Source: Dillenia suffruticosa
Taxonomy: Eukaryota > Streptophyta > Magnoliopsida > Dilleniales > Dilleniaceae
Direction of reading: 5' to 3'
Length of the DNA: 64,000 nt
Assembly (NCBI GenBank): GCA_033439265.1
Contig: JAVTVX010000012.1
Coordinates: 9,413,001-9,477,000 of the forward strand
Shown in pieces: positions 22,105 through 34,770 of this stretch (position 1 is the stretch's first letter; every line of letters starts with the position of its first letter). A program made the position numbers and the translations under genes. The notes below the pieces were generated by a model. It saw only the letters and a list, made by a program, of their open reading frames with translations, did no database searches and had not been told where the DNA came from.

Positions 22105-24056
22105 ATGGTAAGTTTATTCATGTTCTTAATTATGTATATGATGAATATGCAATTTACATTTTTTTGTTTAAATTGTAATATGGTTGACAGTTTCGACGTG
22201 GCGGCCATAGACGCAATTCGGATGGAAATTCACGCTCTTCACCATCGCAGTCCGCTTCGGCAGCTTCGCAATCGCATTCCCTTGCCGGCAACGTACATTC
22301 GCCTCCCCCTTCTGTTGCAGGCCCTTCACACTCTCAACACATCGCTAGCAATGTACCTTCAGCAGTCCCTTCGGTGGAACAGTTGCATGCCGATAGAGAA
22401 GACAATCGAGAGATAATAGCCCCATATGGAGATTCGTAAGTACTAAATTTTAAATTTGTAGATGTATTATTTCTTTTATTTATGAAATAATTTCTTCTTT
22501 TAACTATCATATTTATTTAACATTGTTTGTTTGAAACTTTACGATAGATTTACAAATTCTGTATATGTTATTCACGAGCTGAATAGAATTGTGAATAATC
22601 ATTGGGGAGGGGCTTCGATGTCTTACACAAGCACTCCGGATGAAACAAAAGAACTATGGTGGAACGAGTTTAAGGTAAGTTATCCCAATCAGTTTATATA
22701 TGAAATGAAGTTAATAGCTTTATAAGTTATTGCTTGCTTTCCATTGCAGTGAGTATTCACTTGGGACGAGACTGAAGAATTGGAAGTAAGAAGGATTTGG
22801 AAGAAAAAATGTGGCGATCACATTCGACACGTTTTAAATCATGCAAAGAGACATGCAAAAAAGCCCAACTGCATCACCGAGCAAAATTGGGGCAGGATTC
22901 TTAATTTTTGGGAATCGGAGGAGAGTAAACGAAGGAGTGAGCAAAATAAAAAAAATCGAGCTTATAATTCAGGGGAATCGTCTGCGACGTATGCGGGAGG
23001 CTCGATCACTATCGGTGAACATAGAAATAGATTGATAATTTTATACAAATATTAATTTTTTTATCTACTTTAAAGTATATCATTATTTGTAATAGTGTTT
23101 TTTTATTTTAGGCAAAGGAAATAGGGACCGAGCCTTCATTCATAGATACTTTCACGCGCACATTTCAGAAAAAAGACAAGACTTGGAGCGGGGAGAGAGC
23201 TAGAGCAATTAAGGTTTGTAATTTCAAATTTTCCAATTACTTTATCTACATTTTCAATGTTGATATGAATATTTTATGTTCAGCATATCATAACGATGTA
23301 TGAAGATGATTTCTTTATGTTAGTCTCTCCCAAGTTTATTTTTATTGTTGACTTGATTCTTTGATTTCTAATGAATTACTTGCTACAGATTCTCTTTTAT
23401 TTTTTTTTCCTAAAATTTCAACTTATTCTATGTTAATATGAATGTTCATAATTTAGATCCTATATGGTGTCATGATTTATGTTACAAAATTTTTTATTTT
23501 CCTTGATTATGTGTTTGAATTATAATGTTATTGTAAATTTATTTTAATTGTTCTCATGACAATGTAGGAGAAATATGACGAGCTAGCATGTAGAAATTCG
23601 AGTGCTAGTGATGATGCTGGCGGATCTGAGCCATCTATTGATAACATGAATACATGGCTTGAGGTGACTGGTGGACGAAAAGGGAGTAGAGTAGTTGGGC
23701 TAGGTTCTTTGAGCAGAATATACAAAAATGCCGGTTTATCTTCTTCCACACCACCAGCAGTTAGAGCACAAATAAATCAATTGAATGAAGAGGTGAGCCA
23801 ATTGAAGGACTTGCTACTGCAAAGAGATCAGGCATTCAGTGAACTTCAAGCAAAGCACACGCAAGAATTGCACGAGGTCCGCACGCAACAAATGTTAATC
23901 ATGCAGCATCTTCAGTTATTCTCCCCTCCAAATCAGATTCCCCCTTCTATTTCTCCTCCTGATAATGCTTGCGATGGTGATGAGGGTGTTGGTGATGAGG
24001 GTGATGATTTTTTTGATGATGATGATGATGATGGTGATGGTGGAGGTCATACTTGA
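22105..24056 (+). pseudogene. TnpA-like gene, Transposase_24 (Ptta/En/Spm) family
   Basis: This is the second CACTA gene, encoding the element's DNA-binding accessory protein. Likely exons: 22105-22107 (an ATG alone, then GTAAGT), 22191-22435 (starts FRRGGHRRNSDGNSRSSPSQ, Ser-rich), 22548-22674, 22750-23034, 23112-23213 and 23568-24056. Family landmarks are VRRIWKKKCGDHIRHVLN...PNCITEQNWGRILNFWES, AKEIGTEPSFIDTFTRTF and WLEVTGGRKGSRVVGLGSLS. A heptad-rich coiled coil (QINQLNEEVSQLKDLLLQRD) and an Asp-rich tail end the protein. Two defects: a TGA at the start of exon 4 (22750-22752) and an expected donor at 23035 reading ATAATT instead of GT. It would be expected to bind the GCGACGAA motifs. 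Confidence 0.87.
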
Positions 24057-24339
24057 GATTGTGAACTGTTATGTTACTGTTATATTGAATTTTTTTTTTA
24101 TGGTTTTTGATAATTCGATATTTAGTTTTGATGTTGCTTTTTGGTTAGATATTATAAATATGATTGCTTGTTACATTTTTAATTTTTTGATCTTATTGAA
24201 TAGGTAGTTATAATTATGAGTATAGATTGTTTAAATTTTATATTAAAAATGATTTGGATGATAATATTGTTGATAAGGTTGGGTGAGCACGTAAATTTTG
24301 TCCAAATATTATAATAGAATTTTTATTCGTTGTAAAACA

Positions 24340-24660
24340 TATAATATTCGTGACAAATTTAGCAACAAATATTGTTTCGTCGCAAAAATTTGCGACGAAA
24401 TAATATTCGTCGCTAAATTTTGCGACGAATTTTGCCACGAATAATAATTCGTCGCCAATTTTGCGACGAACAATTTTTTGTCGCAAATTTTGCGACGAAC
24501 ACATTGTTCGTCTCAAATTTTGCGACGAATATTTAATTTTTCGTCCCAAATTTTTGCGACAACTTATTAGCGACGAAATAATATTTGTTGCAAAATTCGT
24601 CGCAAATGTGTTTTCCGACGAATTTTTCCTCCAATTTCGTCTCAAATTTTGTTGCAAATA
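24340..24660. repeat. Right subterminal motif array
   Basis: About fifteen copies of GCGACGAA/TTCGTCGC-type motifs in both orientations in about 300 bp next to the right terminus. The GGGACGAA variant seen in the internal blocks is absent here. Confidence 0.85.
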
Positions 24661-24678
24661 TTGTCTTTTTTTGTAGTG

Positions 24679-24681
24679 TCC
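24679..24681 (+). repeat. Target-site duplication TCC, right
   Basis: Directly follows GTAGTG and matches 13662-13664. Confidence 0.9.
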
Positions 24682-26390
24682 ATAACCTATTTTGAAAATT
24701 CATATAGGCATCTGGATAATTTCCTAGCTCTATTTGACCTTTTGAATTTCTAATCTGTTAGGTAAGCAAACTCGTTTATGGCTGTTTGGTTTTTCCTTGA
24801 AAGTTAAGGCCAAACAATGGCTCAACACCCACAAAATCACCTCCTAGGAGCAACTCATCAAGTGTACCAAAAAATACTTCTTTAATAGGAAGTAAACCAA
24901 ACTCATGAAGAAATCACCATTTTCTGTCAACATCCAAATGAACCATTCTATGAGAATAAGTTTAGTATAAAATAAGTTTATTTAAGGTAGGTTGCACGAA
25001 AATGGAAATGAAAAAATATAAATGAATACGAGACAATATAGAAAAATGAGATTTTATAAGAATATAGAGAATGAAAATATGAGAAAATGAGTAAAAATAT
25101 AAAAAAAAATAAAAAGATTTTTATGTAAATATTAATTATTTTTATATAACAAATATGCAAATAAAAAAATATAATAATTTTTATATAAATATTAATTAGT
25201 TTAATATATTAATTTATTTAAAAAATAAAAAAAGTTAATATTAAAAAATTTTTGTAAGTCACATAGCTACTAAATACAAAAACATCTTTACAGAAGCCTC
25301 TTTAGACGCTGCCATGGTGCATTGAATAACCTAACAATGACATTTTTGGGGGATTATTAAAATGAAAAGGTCAACTGTTCATTTTCTTTGATGAAAGAGA
25401 AGGCTTGGTCTGTATTTGCCGACTTCATTTTTCCTTTGATTTAAGCACCTGGAGGCTTTATCTAAGCATTCCATTCGAAATAGATAAGGAAAAAGCCCTT
25501 TATGTGATTCTGATTTTTGTATTAGATATGGGATATCACAGTCTATACTCAGTATCACATACTTTTAATTAACTAGTATTAATGTATTTAAAGTTCCAGA
25601 TCTCATTATTTTCTAATAAAAAACTAGTTGAAATTTCAATTTTTATGATTAAAAAAATGTAAACTTCAAGTGTATCATAGAAAAAAAAAAAAAAGAAAAA
25701 AAAAAAAAAGAAATTAACCCTCAAGAATATTTTACTTCATCGTCTACTCTTTAGATTGGGACATGGATTTAGGATATGTGATAATAGAATTAGATTTTAT
25801 GGCTTTACTTAGTTTCTTTTCACATGGTATGCCTAATAAATTCTTCTATTAGTGGTCCTACTTGCAATTTTTCAATAAGAAGGTTCGATATCAAAACGAC
25901 TTGCCAATACCAGCTTATAATATAATTATAATTTATAAATTTTTAATAAATGTCGTAAAAAATTATCTATTTTTTTTACTAATAGTTCGAGAGTTTAGAT
26001 TTTCCTTATTTATGATTATTAACTTATCATTTTAACTATTTTTTGAACATTACGTTATTATCAATTATTTTAAAATTTCAAACTTGCCATCATTCCGATA
26101 TGAACCATACAAACCCTTTTTTATGCAATCTCTCACCTTCGTGAACCATTGCAAAGTCACAGCTTTAATGCACTGCTACGAGCCCACCACCCACGCCACC
26201 AACTTGTTTGTCTAAATAAATAATCACATATCTTTTTTTAATCATTTTAATAAATAAATTATTTTTCTAACACTTTTAACTAAATATTTTTAAATTCTTT
26301 AAAATAATTTTTCAATATCATCAAATAATTAAATTATTTATTTTTAAATTAATTTATAAATTAAAAGTTATTATAAAATAAATAAATAGA
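24682..26390. other. AT-rich non-coding stretch
   Basis: No coding similarity. It contains A-rich runs at 25680-25710 that could be the tail of a retroposed sequence, though no body is recognisable. Confidence 0.45.
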
Positions 26391-26800
26391 AAGACCAAAT
26401 ATGCTTAAATCGGGTAGTCGTGAATTTTCGGTCAAAAATAGCGGTGCGGGTCTTAAAAGCCATGGGAGGGGCGACCGCGTGAAGCTCGTGATGGGGACAA
26501 GGACGTGAGCACCCAAGGATGGCAGGAAAGGCAAGCAGATGGACGGTGCACATTGAGTTTGAGTGGCGTGGAAGAACACCCAACGTCTTATAGTGACACT
26601 TTTGTTGATAATTTTTGGAAAGCCGAAAACGACGTCGCCGTTCAAAGACAAGACAGTATGAGATTGAAAGCGAGTCACTTGACTAGGCCCCGCCGACGCG
26701 TTTACACCCTTCTTCCCTCCCTAGCCAACACTCTCTCTCCCCGAGGCATCCTTTCATGGACCCCATCTCTATGGACATGGTTTTAGGACCATTACATTCA
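26391..26800. other. Locally GC-richer segment, function unknown
   Basis: About 400 bp of moderate GC content with overlapping open frames on both strands (26505-26786 on +, 26361-26678 on -). It contains CGACGTCGCCG and GCCCCGCCGACGCG near 26630-26700 and a CTCTCTCTCC run. It could be a promoter or leader of a gene whose body I cannot see, or an old element fragment. No protein family is recognisable. Confidence 0.25.
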
Positions 26801-27709
26801 TCACACATCATTGTATAAGTACAGCGACGGAAAACAAACCTGACACGAAAGACTCTATTCTTAAATTGGATCTCACCTCACCACCTCTGTTCAAATCAAA
26901 TTGATAGAGTTTTTTGAATATATGTAGTCAAATAAAAAAAATCATATTTCTTATGATGAAATGAGTTAAAAATTAAATAAATTAGATTTTATATAATAAT
27001 TTAAATTTGTTTTTTTTTTTTCTAGGGATTCAACATTACACCCACTGTTGACATTCTTCTATTCTTTAGACAACACATGTATTTGAAAAAGAATTGAATT
27101 GTTCAGATCTGGTTTTGTTTTAACGAACATTGATGCTTTTTCAAATTCTCATTGTGTAATGATATCAATTTTTATCACTAAATAAAAGGTTAAAAGTATT
27201 TTTAAACATTTTGAATTGTTCAGATCTGCTTTGAAGTGAAAAAAATGATTCAGGACTAAATAATTTTTTGACTCTTTTTTTTTTTTTTTTTAAATTTTTT
27301 TAGCTATGATCACCTGCAAGCACAAACAATTTTCGACGCATGGGTTTAAAGCGATGTTTGTGGGGTTGGAATAGAAGTTAAGATCTGATTTTTTTTTTTT
27401 TTTTTGGTAACAAAATAGATAAGAGGGAGCTTACAAAACTTATCGAAAGAGTTTAAGTGAAAGGAAACAAAACTTGAGCCAAACTATGCCAAGTATTTGA
27501 ATGTTTAAATATTCCAAAACACTCTTATAAACTATAAATCTTTTACTTACAAACTAAACTTATATTCTTTTTAATTTCACAAAGTTTTTTGCATTATTGT
27601 CTGCATTTTTTACTTTCTATATATACAAAACCTTGTGTTTGTTTGCATATTGTTGGAATAGAGGAGATAATTAAGGCATCCAATTGTACCCTTTCCTTCC
27701 CTTCATATA

Positions 27710-27752
27710 CGTATGTAAGTATGTATGTATGTATGTATGTATGTATGTATAT
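27710..27752. repeat. (GTAT)n microsatellite
   Basis: About ten units of a GTAT tetranucleotide. Confidence 0.9.
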
Positions 27753-27975
27753 TCTTTTGTTATCTTTCACTGACTTCTATTAAAAATCATGCCAACACTC
27801 TAACCTAGAGAAAAAAAAAGAGGGAGAAGAATCCTTTTGTCCCTGGACAACTTGAAGCTCATGTACAACATTTCAATGGCGTCCAATAATAAATTGTTTC
27901 ATTAGATTATTAAAATTGTTATAAAGGGCCACATGTACAAAATATTTTTCAATTTAGTACTGGGGAAAAAATAAA

Positions 27976-27999
27976 CGTATATATATATATATATATATG
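27976..27999. repeat. (TA)n microsatellite
   Basis: About eleven TA units after ACG. Confidence 0.85.
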
Positions 28000-28575
28000 T
28001 AGCCTTTCTTTTATTTTTTATAAGAAAATTATTTTTAAGTCTCGAATTCGTAATATCAAAATCACTTAAGAATTAACTACACCGTTAACTGTTATATTTT
28101 ATTAAATATTCAAGAAAATATTCTACAAAAATAATATTATGATCTTGGGATTTGTCATTTATGTATTTTTTTTCTAGTCTTTGTCTGGTAGTTTTATTGC
28201 AGCGGCGGATCCAAGGTCAATTGCGCGAGAAATTTCTGGCACAATTTTCATGTGGACTCCCAATTTAATAAGAATAAATAAAAATAAGTACGATAACCAA
28301 CTTGACATATTTTTAATATTTTGTTCAAATAATGATAAGATTATACAATTTTTTTTCTTGCACTTTATGGAGGAAGAAGCAAGTACAAATAGATTATTAT
28401 TTATTTAGAGCGTTGATTAATATTTCGTGAGTTTAATGGTAAAAGTATTAGTTTTTTTTAATCAAATTCTCATATCTGAATTTTAGAAATAAAGAAATAA
28501 GTATCAGAAGAGTTTATTCATTAAATGTGTTCAACCGTTAATTCTCAAATCTAAATTTTTGTGTTCTTTCTATTT

Positions 28576-28580
28576 GCCTA
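28576..28580 (+). repeat. Copia target-site duplication GCCTA, left
   Basis: GCCTA next to the left LTR edge; the same five bases follow the right LTR at 36110-36114. Confidence 0.75.
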
Positions 28581-29018
28581 TAAACGATTTATTATATTAT
28601 ATGTGCATACGGAAATGTATAAATTAAAAATTCAGAATTTTGGTGTAAATACTTTAATATGTAGGGCTCCAATAAATTAACCGAAATCTTGTAATCCCTC
28701 ATACGGATCGCTCGGTCAGAATGATGATCATTAAACGAACCATCATCACTTTCCCACGATATCTCAACCCTAAGTTTAACGACCCAAATGGTGGGAGAAA
28801 TTTTTATATGCGAAAATTTCTCGAGCCCTCCTCAATGATTTCTCTCTCAAAGAGAATTAATGTCCATCAACATCTCTCTCTTTCTTGGCCATATACATCT
28901 GTCAGTCATCTTTGCTATCACGATGAAGCACCAGAGGTCCCAAAATAGGAGGAAGTGGTAGAGGCTTACTGAAGGCAACTACCCTCATGCTTATGTCCAC
29001 GAGAACATACTTCCAACA
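28581..29018 (-). repeat. Copia 3' LTR
   Basis: Aligns with the right LTR over most of its length and ends in CTTCCAACA on the + strand. Next to it on the internal side the minus strand reads AAGTGAGAGA, a plausible polypurine tract. Confidence 0.85.
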
Positions 29019-30179
29019 TCTCTCACTTGTATACGATAACATTTTATATCCGTCACAAAATCATAACTCATACGATCTATCACATCACCCCACTGGACTT
29101 TCATACAGGATTAGGTATTGTACGACTGGCAAGTATACCTGTAAATAAAGACTTCTCGATACACTTGTTAGGATAATTGAGGAGCCATCGTTAGTACTAA
29201 AAAAAACTTATTATACCCCAGACTCAACGCAATTACATCCAACGAGCCACTTTTCTCATTGAAAATAATCCTCAATCATTTGCTCGATTGTGTATTCACT
29301 ATTATATTTGAATCCCAATATGGATTAATATAACAGGTCGACCGGTGAATACAATACCATAATATAATGCCGATTAATCTTCATTTTATACTATTAACTT
29401 TTAATCTCATCTTAGCTGCTTTCCTAGACATATACCGTCAAATCGAATCAATCATGATTTATTGGTGACATGTTAAAGTAGTAATACAAAAAAAAATCTC
29501 AAGAGACAGACGAAAATCAAAAGGGTACAAGAGATCCCACATAATGGATCTCGGGTCTCATATAGTGGGAACGTGGATTTTTAATCATACTATCGTCTCA
29601 AATAAAAGCTCTCACTATCCCTTGGTCATTTTATCACATGCGGTATAAACACGTGTTACAGTGTTATTCTCTCATCTCTCAAAAAGGATATTTGTTAGGT
29701 TTCTTTAACACTGTGCAGGTATGGGTCTTAGTTTACCCAAAACTTTACCCCAAAGATCTCAGAGACGATATCACTTAACGCAGGTGATATCTGATATCTC
29801 AACTTGGCTATTCACAGGCAACATGGATGTGGGTATGTCCATGTCGGTCATGTCGCAAATGACATCATCCTGAACACACATCAGGACACTTATGTTCTAG
29901 CAGGGCCACTCTCAAAGCTTCTTATGATTGAAAATCGTCTCATCTCTGCTCACTTAGAGCTGGAGGAGGTCACTCGTGCGAGAGAGTCGACCACACCTGC
30001 CTGATATATCTTTTATTATAACTCACTACATAATATATGACAATCAACTAGTATCAGAAATCAACTTGTGACTATATAATGCACATATGTCATATATATC
30101 AATAAGTATCACAATCAGTATATAGTGAGAAATGTCAAATTACATGTAAACCAAATAATTCTATATCTCTTAGAGATGA

Positions 30180-31720
30180 ATCTTTCATAATAGATTTGAT
30201 GAAGAGATCAGCTACCATACTGTATAAAAATGTACTTAATCATCACTATACCATTTTCGTGATATCTCTCATAAAATGGTATCTGGTATCAATGTGTTTG
30301 GTTTTACTATAATACTTAGGGTTTCAGTTGTAGGCAATGCTGGTTTGATTATCACTATAAATCATTAATGGCCTCTCACTTTTTGCCACAACTCCTAAGT
30401 CATCCAAAAATCTCTGAAACCAAGCACTCCCTTGAACTGCCACTGAGTATACCACAAGTTCAGTCTCTATCGTAAATAGAGATATACATATTTGCTTCTT
30501 ACTTCTTCAAGAGATGGTACCATTTATTCAGTAAGATAGCAAATACTAATATCGATTTGCATCTATCTAGATTGCCGTCTCAATTGGCGTTTGAATATTT
30601 AACGAAACACAAATCACCTTCTCTATAACACAAAGAGAGATCCGCAGTTCGCTTGAAATATCTCAGAATCTTTTTCACTGTTCTCCAGTGATCCCTTTCG
30701 GGATTCAATTGATACCTACTCACCAGATAGATTAAAAAATAAATGTCTGGTCGTGTATGCCTTATCGCGTATACTAAATTACCCATTGCACTGGTATAAA
30801 GAATTCTACACAACTCCCTTATTTCTTCCTGAGTTATAGGGCACATTTCAAGATTTAGGTTTTCGCATTTAGCGATAAGAGTATCTAATAGATTGAATTC
30901 GTTTATCTCGAATGCTCAAGAATCTTCTTGACGTAAAACTCTAGTTAAAGAGTCAACATCCTTCTCGAGCGATCCCTCTGAATTCTTACTCCGAAAACGA
31001 ACAAAACCTCACATATGTTCTTCATGTCAGAACTCGATAATAACCATATTTCAATGGTCATTAGATACTCTCTGTTGTTTCCAATCAACAGAATTTTATG
31101 CACATATAAGAACATGATTATAGGAGAGTCACTAGAACATTTCAGATAGACAGAATGATCCTCCTCGATCATTATGAAACCATAAGATATCACCTCCTTA
31201 TAAAATCTTAGATACCACCGTCTGGATGACTGTTTTAGATCGTATATCAACATCCAAGTCGACAGACCTTACTTTCATGACCTATTAGAACGAACCCAGA
31301 GGTTACTCCATGTAGATCTACTCATCCAGACTTCCATGATGAAAAATGGTCTTTGCGTCCATCTAATATAATTCCAAATCTATATTCATGACAATCATTA
31401 AAAGTAAACGAATCGAGATAAATTGGACTACGACTCTGCGGTAGTCTAACCTCTTAGACTGATTGTAACCCTTCGTTACTAGACAGGTTATTTACCTCTC
31501 AACTGATCCGTCGGCCTTTTTCTTGACCTTAAAAACTTTCTTGTTTCCAATGGTGCTCCTGCCTTTAGGCAAATCAACTAGGTTCTTGAGAACTTACTCG
31601 TTCTCAATGGTCTTTCTGTCCTCAGACAGATCAACTAGGTTCTAGACCCTGTTATTTTTAATCAACTGCCTCTATTCATCTATAGCCTTCAATAAATGAT
31701 TCTTCGCAAAAACCCATGAA
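30180..31720 (-). pseudogene. Copia reverse transcriptase and RNase H region (fossil)
   Basis: Two open pieces on the minus strand, 30945-31253 and 30580-30846, show copia RT landmarks (the YDLKQSSRRWYLRF region; VSRYQLNPERDHW...ILRYFKRT). Below 30560 the RNase H part is recognisable by its LVVYSDNQT-type segment. The region is broken by many interruptions. Confidence 0.85.
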
Positions 31721-32199
31721 AGCCTTTAGGACTATTTTAAATTTCTCATCGTTCTCAAGAGTCATAATGAGGGTCTTACCCTTATTTGAGAAGCGATGTT
31801 TAAGTATGTGCCCTCAATATTTCTACGAGAAGAGAGAACATTTTCACCTCTAGATGGATCGCTCTCACTAGGATCAAAATTCGTAATAAGTTTTTGTGCT
31901 CTATCGCTAGACTCACTTGAGTCACTAAACTCATCCATTTCGTTGAAGGTAAAGTTTCAATCAATTTCACCTCTCGATGGATCGCTTCCATTGGGACGAA
32001 GATCCTTAATCGATTTTTCGGTCCCACCGCTAGGTTCAGCTGAGCTACTAAGCTCATCCATAAAATAAAAGGTAGAGTCCTTATTGACTTCACATCTTTT
32101 AGGGAAATCATCTTTAAGAAATGTAGTATTACGAAACTCAATCTTATCAACGTGTCGTCAGTATGTTCACCTAAAAATACATACCCATAGAGTGTTCTG

Positions 32200-33080
32200 A
32201 ATATTTTATAAAAATATACTTCTTTTCTCGTGGGCCTAAGTTGCCGTGTGAATGTGAGAAAACGTGATCATACGCAGCACAACTCCATGACCTCAAGTGG
32301 CTAAGTCAGGCTACCTGTTTGTCCAAAGCTCAAATGGGGTACTGAGTGCGGACTTTAATGAGATACGGTTGAGGACGTAGGCTGCAGTTAATAAAACATC
32401 TTCCCAATAGGAGATGAGCAAATTCGTCTGCGCCATCACAGACCTTATTGTCTCCAATAAAGTCATATTCCTTATCTCAACTATTTCATTATGCTGAGAA
32501 GTAACAGAAATAGTTATCTGTCTTGAAATACCTTTCTCGAAACAAAACTCTCTATGTAGTTTAGACAAATACTCACACCCTCATTAGTTCTGAGAGTCTT
32601 CACTCTCAAGTATAATTAATTTTCAATCTCACTAATAAATCTCCTGAAGAATTTCAATATCTCATATTTATGAGAGATCAAATAAACGTAATCAATACGC
32701 GTGTAATCGTTTACGAACATAATAAATTACACAACTCCATTGTAGGCTCTCATACTCATATGGCCATAGATTTCAGAGTGGATCGATTGCAATGGAGATT
32801 CAGCTCTCATTGCATTGTCAAATGGTTTTCTTGTCGTTTTGTCGGTTAGGTAAAATTCATATATGGGCAACTTGAATATGGTTAACGGGTTTAATAAACT
32901 ACTCGTTGCTAACCAATTCATCATCTTTTGCCCTACGTGTCCAAGTCTACTATGTCATTCATTTACATCTCAATCAAAACAATCAAATGTAAAGGAAATA
33001 AAAAAATGTGAAGAAATGCCATTAAAAGGAACATTTTCCAGTGCATACAGTCCATCATGAACAAAACTAGAACGAACAAA
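32200..33080 (-). pseudogene. Copia gag-pre-integrase and integrase region (fossil)
   Basis: Minus-strand pieces at 32727-32924 and 32311-32568 contain copia integrase landmarks: a zinc-binding-type spacer before KTTRKPF, an IHSEIYG-like catalytic-core entry, and ISRQITISVTSQHNEIVE followed by AYVLNRI. It lies upstream of the RT region, the order that defines Ty1/copia. Broken. Confidence 0.85.
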
Positions 33081-33199
33081 ACAATTGTCGTAATTAATAA
33101 AAACAATAGAGTTTCCAAAAAAAAAAAGAACATATCCTAGGCATTCAAGCAAGATACTGAAATCAAATTCCGTCAAATATCTGGAGCGTTAAGAACGTC

Positions 33200-34430
33200 A
33201 TGGTAAGTGTCGATCTCTCTGACAATGACAATTGCTATGTTTCTCATGTAAACCCTCATAACTTGAGTATTTACTCGGCGGAACTCTACTTATGCACTTC
33301 TGTCTCTAACTACGTGGTTGGTGGCTTCTGACTTTATAGTCCATAAAGGAGAGAAATCAGCGAACTTCCCAATAAATGAATCAAAACTCAAACCACGTAA
33401 AGAAGAAGAACATTCCTTCTACTTGTCACACTCAACGAGTGAGATGACCAAGGCTACCTTAGGCGTGACACTTTATATTGGTCTTATCAAATTCCTTCTT
33501 CTTTTTATGCTTTTGTACTTTATTGTCGGATTTTTCGAATGGTTTCATCTTGCCTGGATCTCGAGTCCTCTTTTTATACTTATGCTATTTGTGTTTGGTG
33601 CCACGAGAGCCCTTGCTCGACTCCGCTGCATAAACATGACCTGAATGTGGCCTACTCGCCTCCAAGCGCTTCTCCTTGAGCTCACAATGTGTCTGCTCAC
33701 ATTAGTGAAAGTACGAATAATTACGTCAGACATGACACAGATTTTCATGGTTTCTCATGAATCAGGTAAAATATTGGATTATATCCAGTACCTGTAACTC
33801 ATCCAAAATAGACTCACCTAGATTCCTAATATCGGTGATCATACCGACATTTATATTAAATGTTATTTTGTTGTATGATCAACCATTTTATTATAAGTTA
33901 TAAACTTATAAATCAATATCCTCACCTCAGGAGATGAAATAATACCATAATACTCTTTTAGAGTGAACCTAACCTACAAAACCATAGGTTATTACTCATA
34001 AATCGAGATCAAGTTATCGTGTTTTCCATTAATGAGAATTGCCCTAATTTGACTATTCTTTTTATTCAATGCACGATAAAGTTCTTGATCCCGTCTAAGC
34101 TGAGATGTGGTACCCTCCCCGGGGCCCACCATCTGATATCTCAAAATCTCATACAGATTTTGATTCTCGAGAATAAATTGGATTTTCTGGTGAAAAAATT
34201 CACAATTTCTCCATTTAATTTATTCTCCTTACAAAAAATCTATTATGACAGTTTTCTATGCAGTTAGAGAGATTTTGGTGATCCGTTGATGCTTATTCTC
34301 ACATTTTGTATACCCTTTGAATCAACAAATCCCAAATAATTCGAATGTAAACCCTAATTTGAGCGTATAAGCCAACGGATATTATACCCTACAAATCGAA
34401 ATTGCATCTTACCATTTAGAGTTAGATTCG
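33200..34430 (-). pseudogene. Probable copia gag/leader region (fossil)
   Basis: Between integrase and the right LTR. A lysine-rich minus-strand stretch near 33480-33540 is compatible with the end of gag, but no intact domain is recognisable. Call by position. Confidence 0.4.
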
Positions 34431-34654
34431 GCACACAAAAAAACTCAGAAAAAAGTCATAAAATATAGATGTAGCACCCTCAAAAAATTAAAAAAATCTA
34501 ATTCCAAAGACTTGATGTGCCGCCGCGCCGCCACGCGTCAAAAGTGGCACCTTACGCGCTTGCACACTCCGGTTGTGCTCTGGCACGCGCGCCAAACACG
34601 CAGCACGTATGTGTTCCACAACAGGTGACGTATTGAGCAAGAAAATATATATTA

Positions 34655-34770
34655 CATGACTTGAGCCCCACACTAGCCACATCTTGTAGCTTGGTGGTAG
34701 GGTGCTTTAGAATAAACTCACTAATCTTAGGTTCAAAGGTGTGCGGTTACATTTGTTAGTGTTTTTACCT
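34655..34770 (+). repeat. tRNA-like / SINE-like candidate inside the copia element
   Basis: TAGCTTGGTGGTAG near 34688 resembles a tRNA-type A box, and GGTTCAAAG near 34731 resembles a B box; the spacing of about 40 bp fits a tRNA-derived promoter. I could not define the ends or a tail. It could also be chance or part of the element leader. Confidence 0.3.

Larger units (their letters stand above)
13665..24678 (+). mobile_element. Full-length CACTA (En/Spm-type) transposon, 11,014 bp
   Basis: The element starts CACTACAAAAAAAGCGG and ends TTGTCTTTTTTTGTAGTG, giving imperfect terminal inverted repeats of about 14 bp, flanked on both sides by TCC. Both ends carry many copies of TTCGTCGC/GCGACGAA (13690-14170 and 24350-24650). 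Inside are three 30-bp repeat blocks, a GC-rich island, a tnpD/TNP2-like transposase gene and a tnpA-like (Transposase_24) gene, both on the + strand in the usual order. The clean ends and duplication indicate a true insertion that has not been rearranged. The genes carry a few disabling changes, so it is probably non-autonomous now but not ancient. Confidence 0.95.
26801..28575. other. AT-rich non-coding stretch with microsatellites
   Basis: Long T runs at 27270-27300 and 27390-27410, a TATG tetranucleotide repeat and a TA repeat. No gene is seen. Confidence 0.45.

Noticed and set aside
26361-26786. Opposed open frames of 93-105 codons
   Set aside because: They overlap on both strands in a locally GC-richer stretch, with no start context, domain or splice logic. 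Kept only as an unexplained segment.
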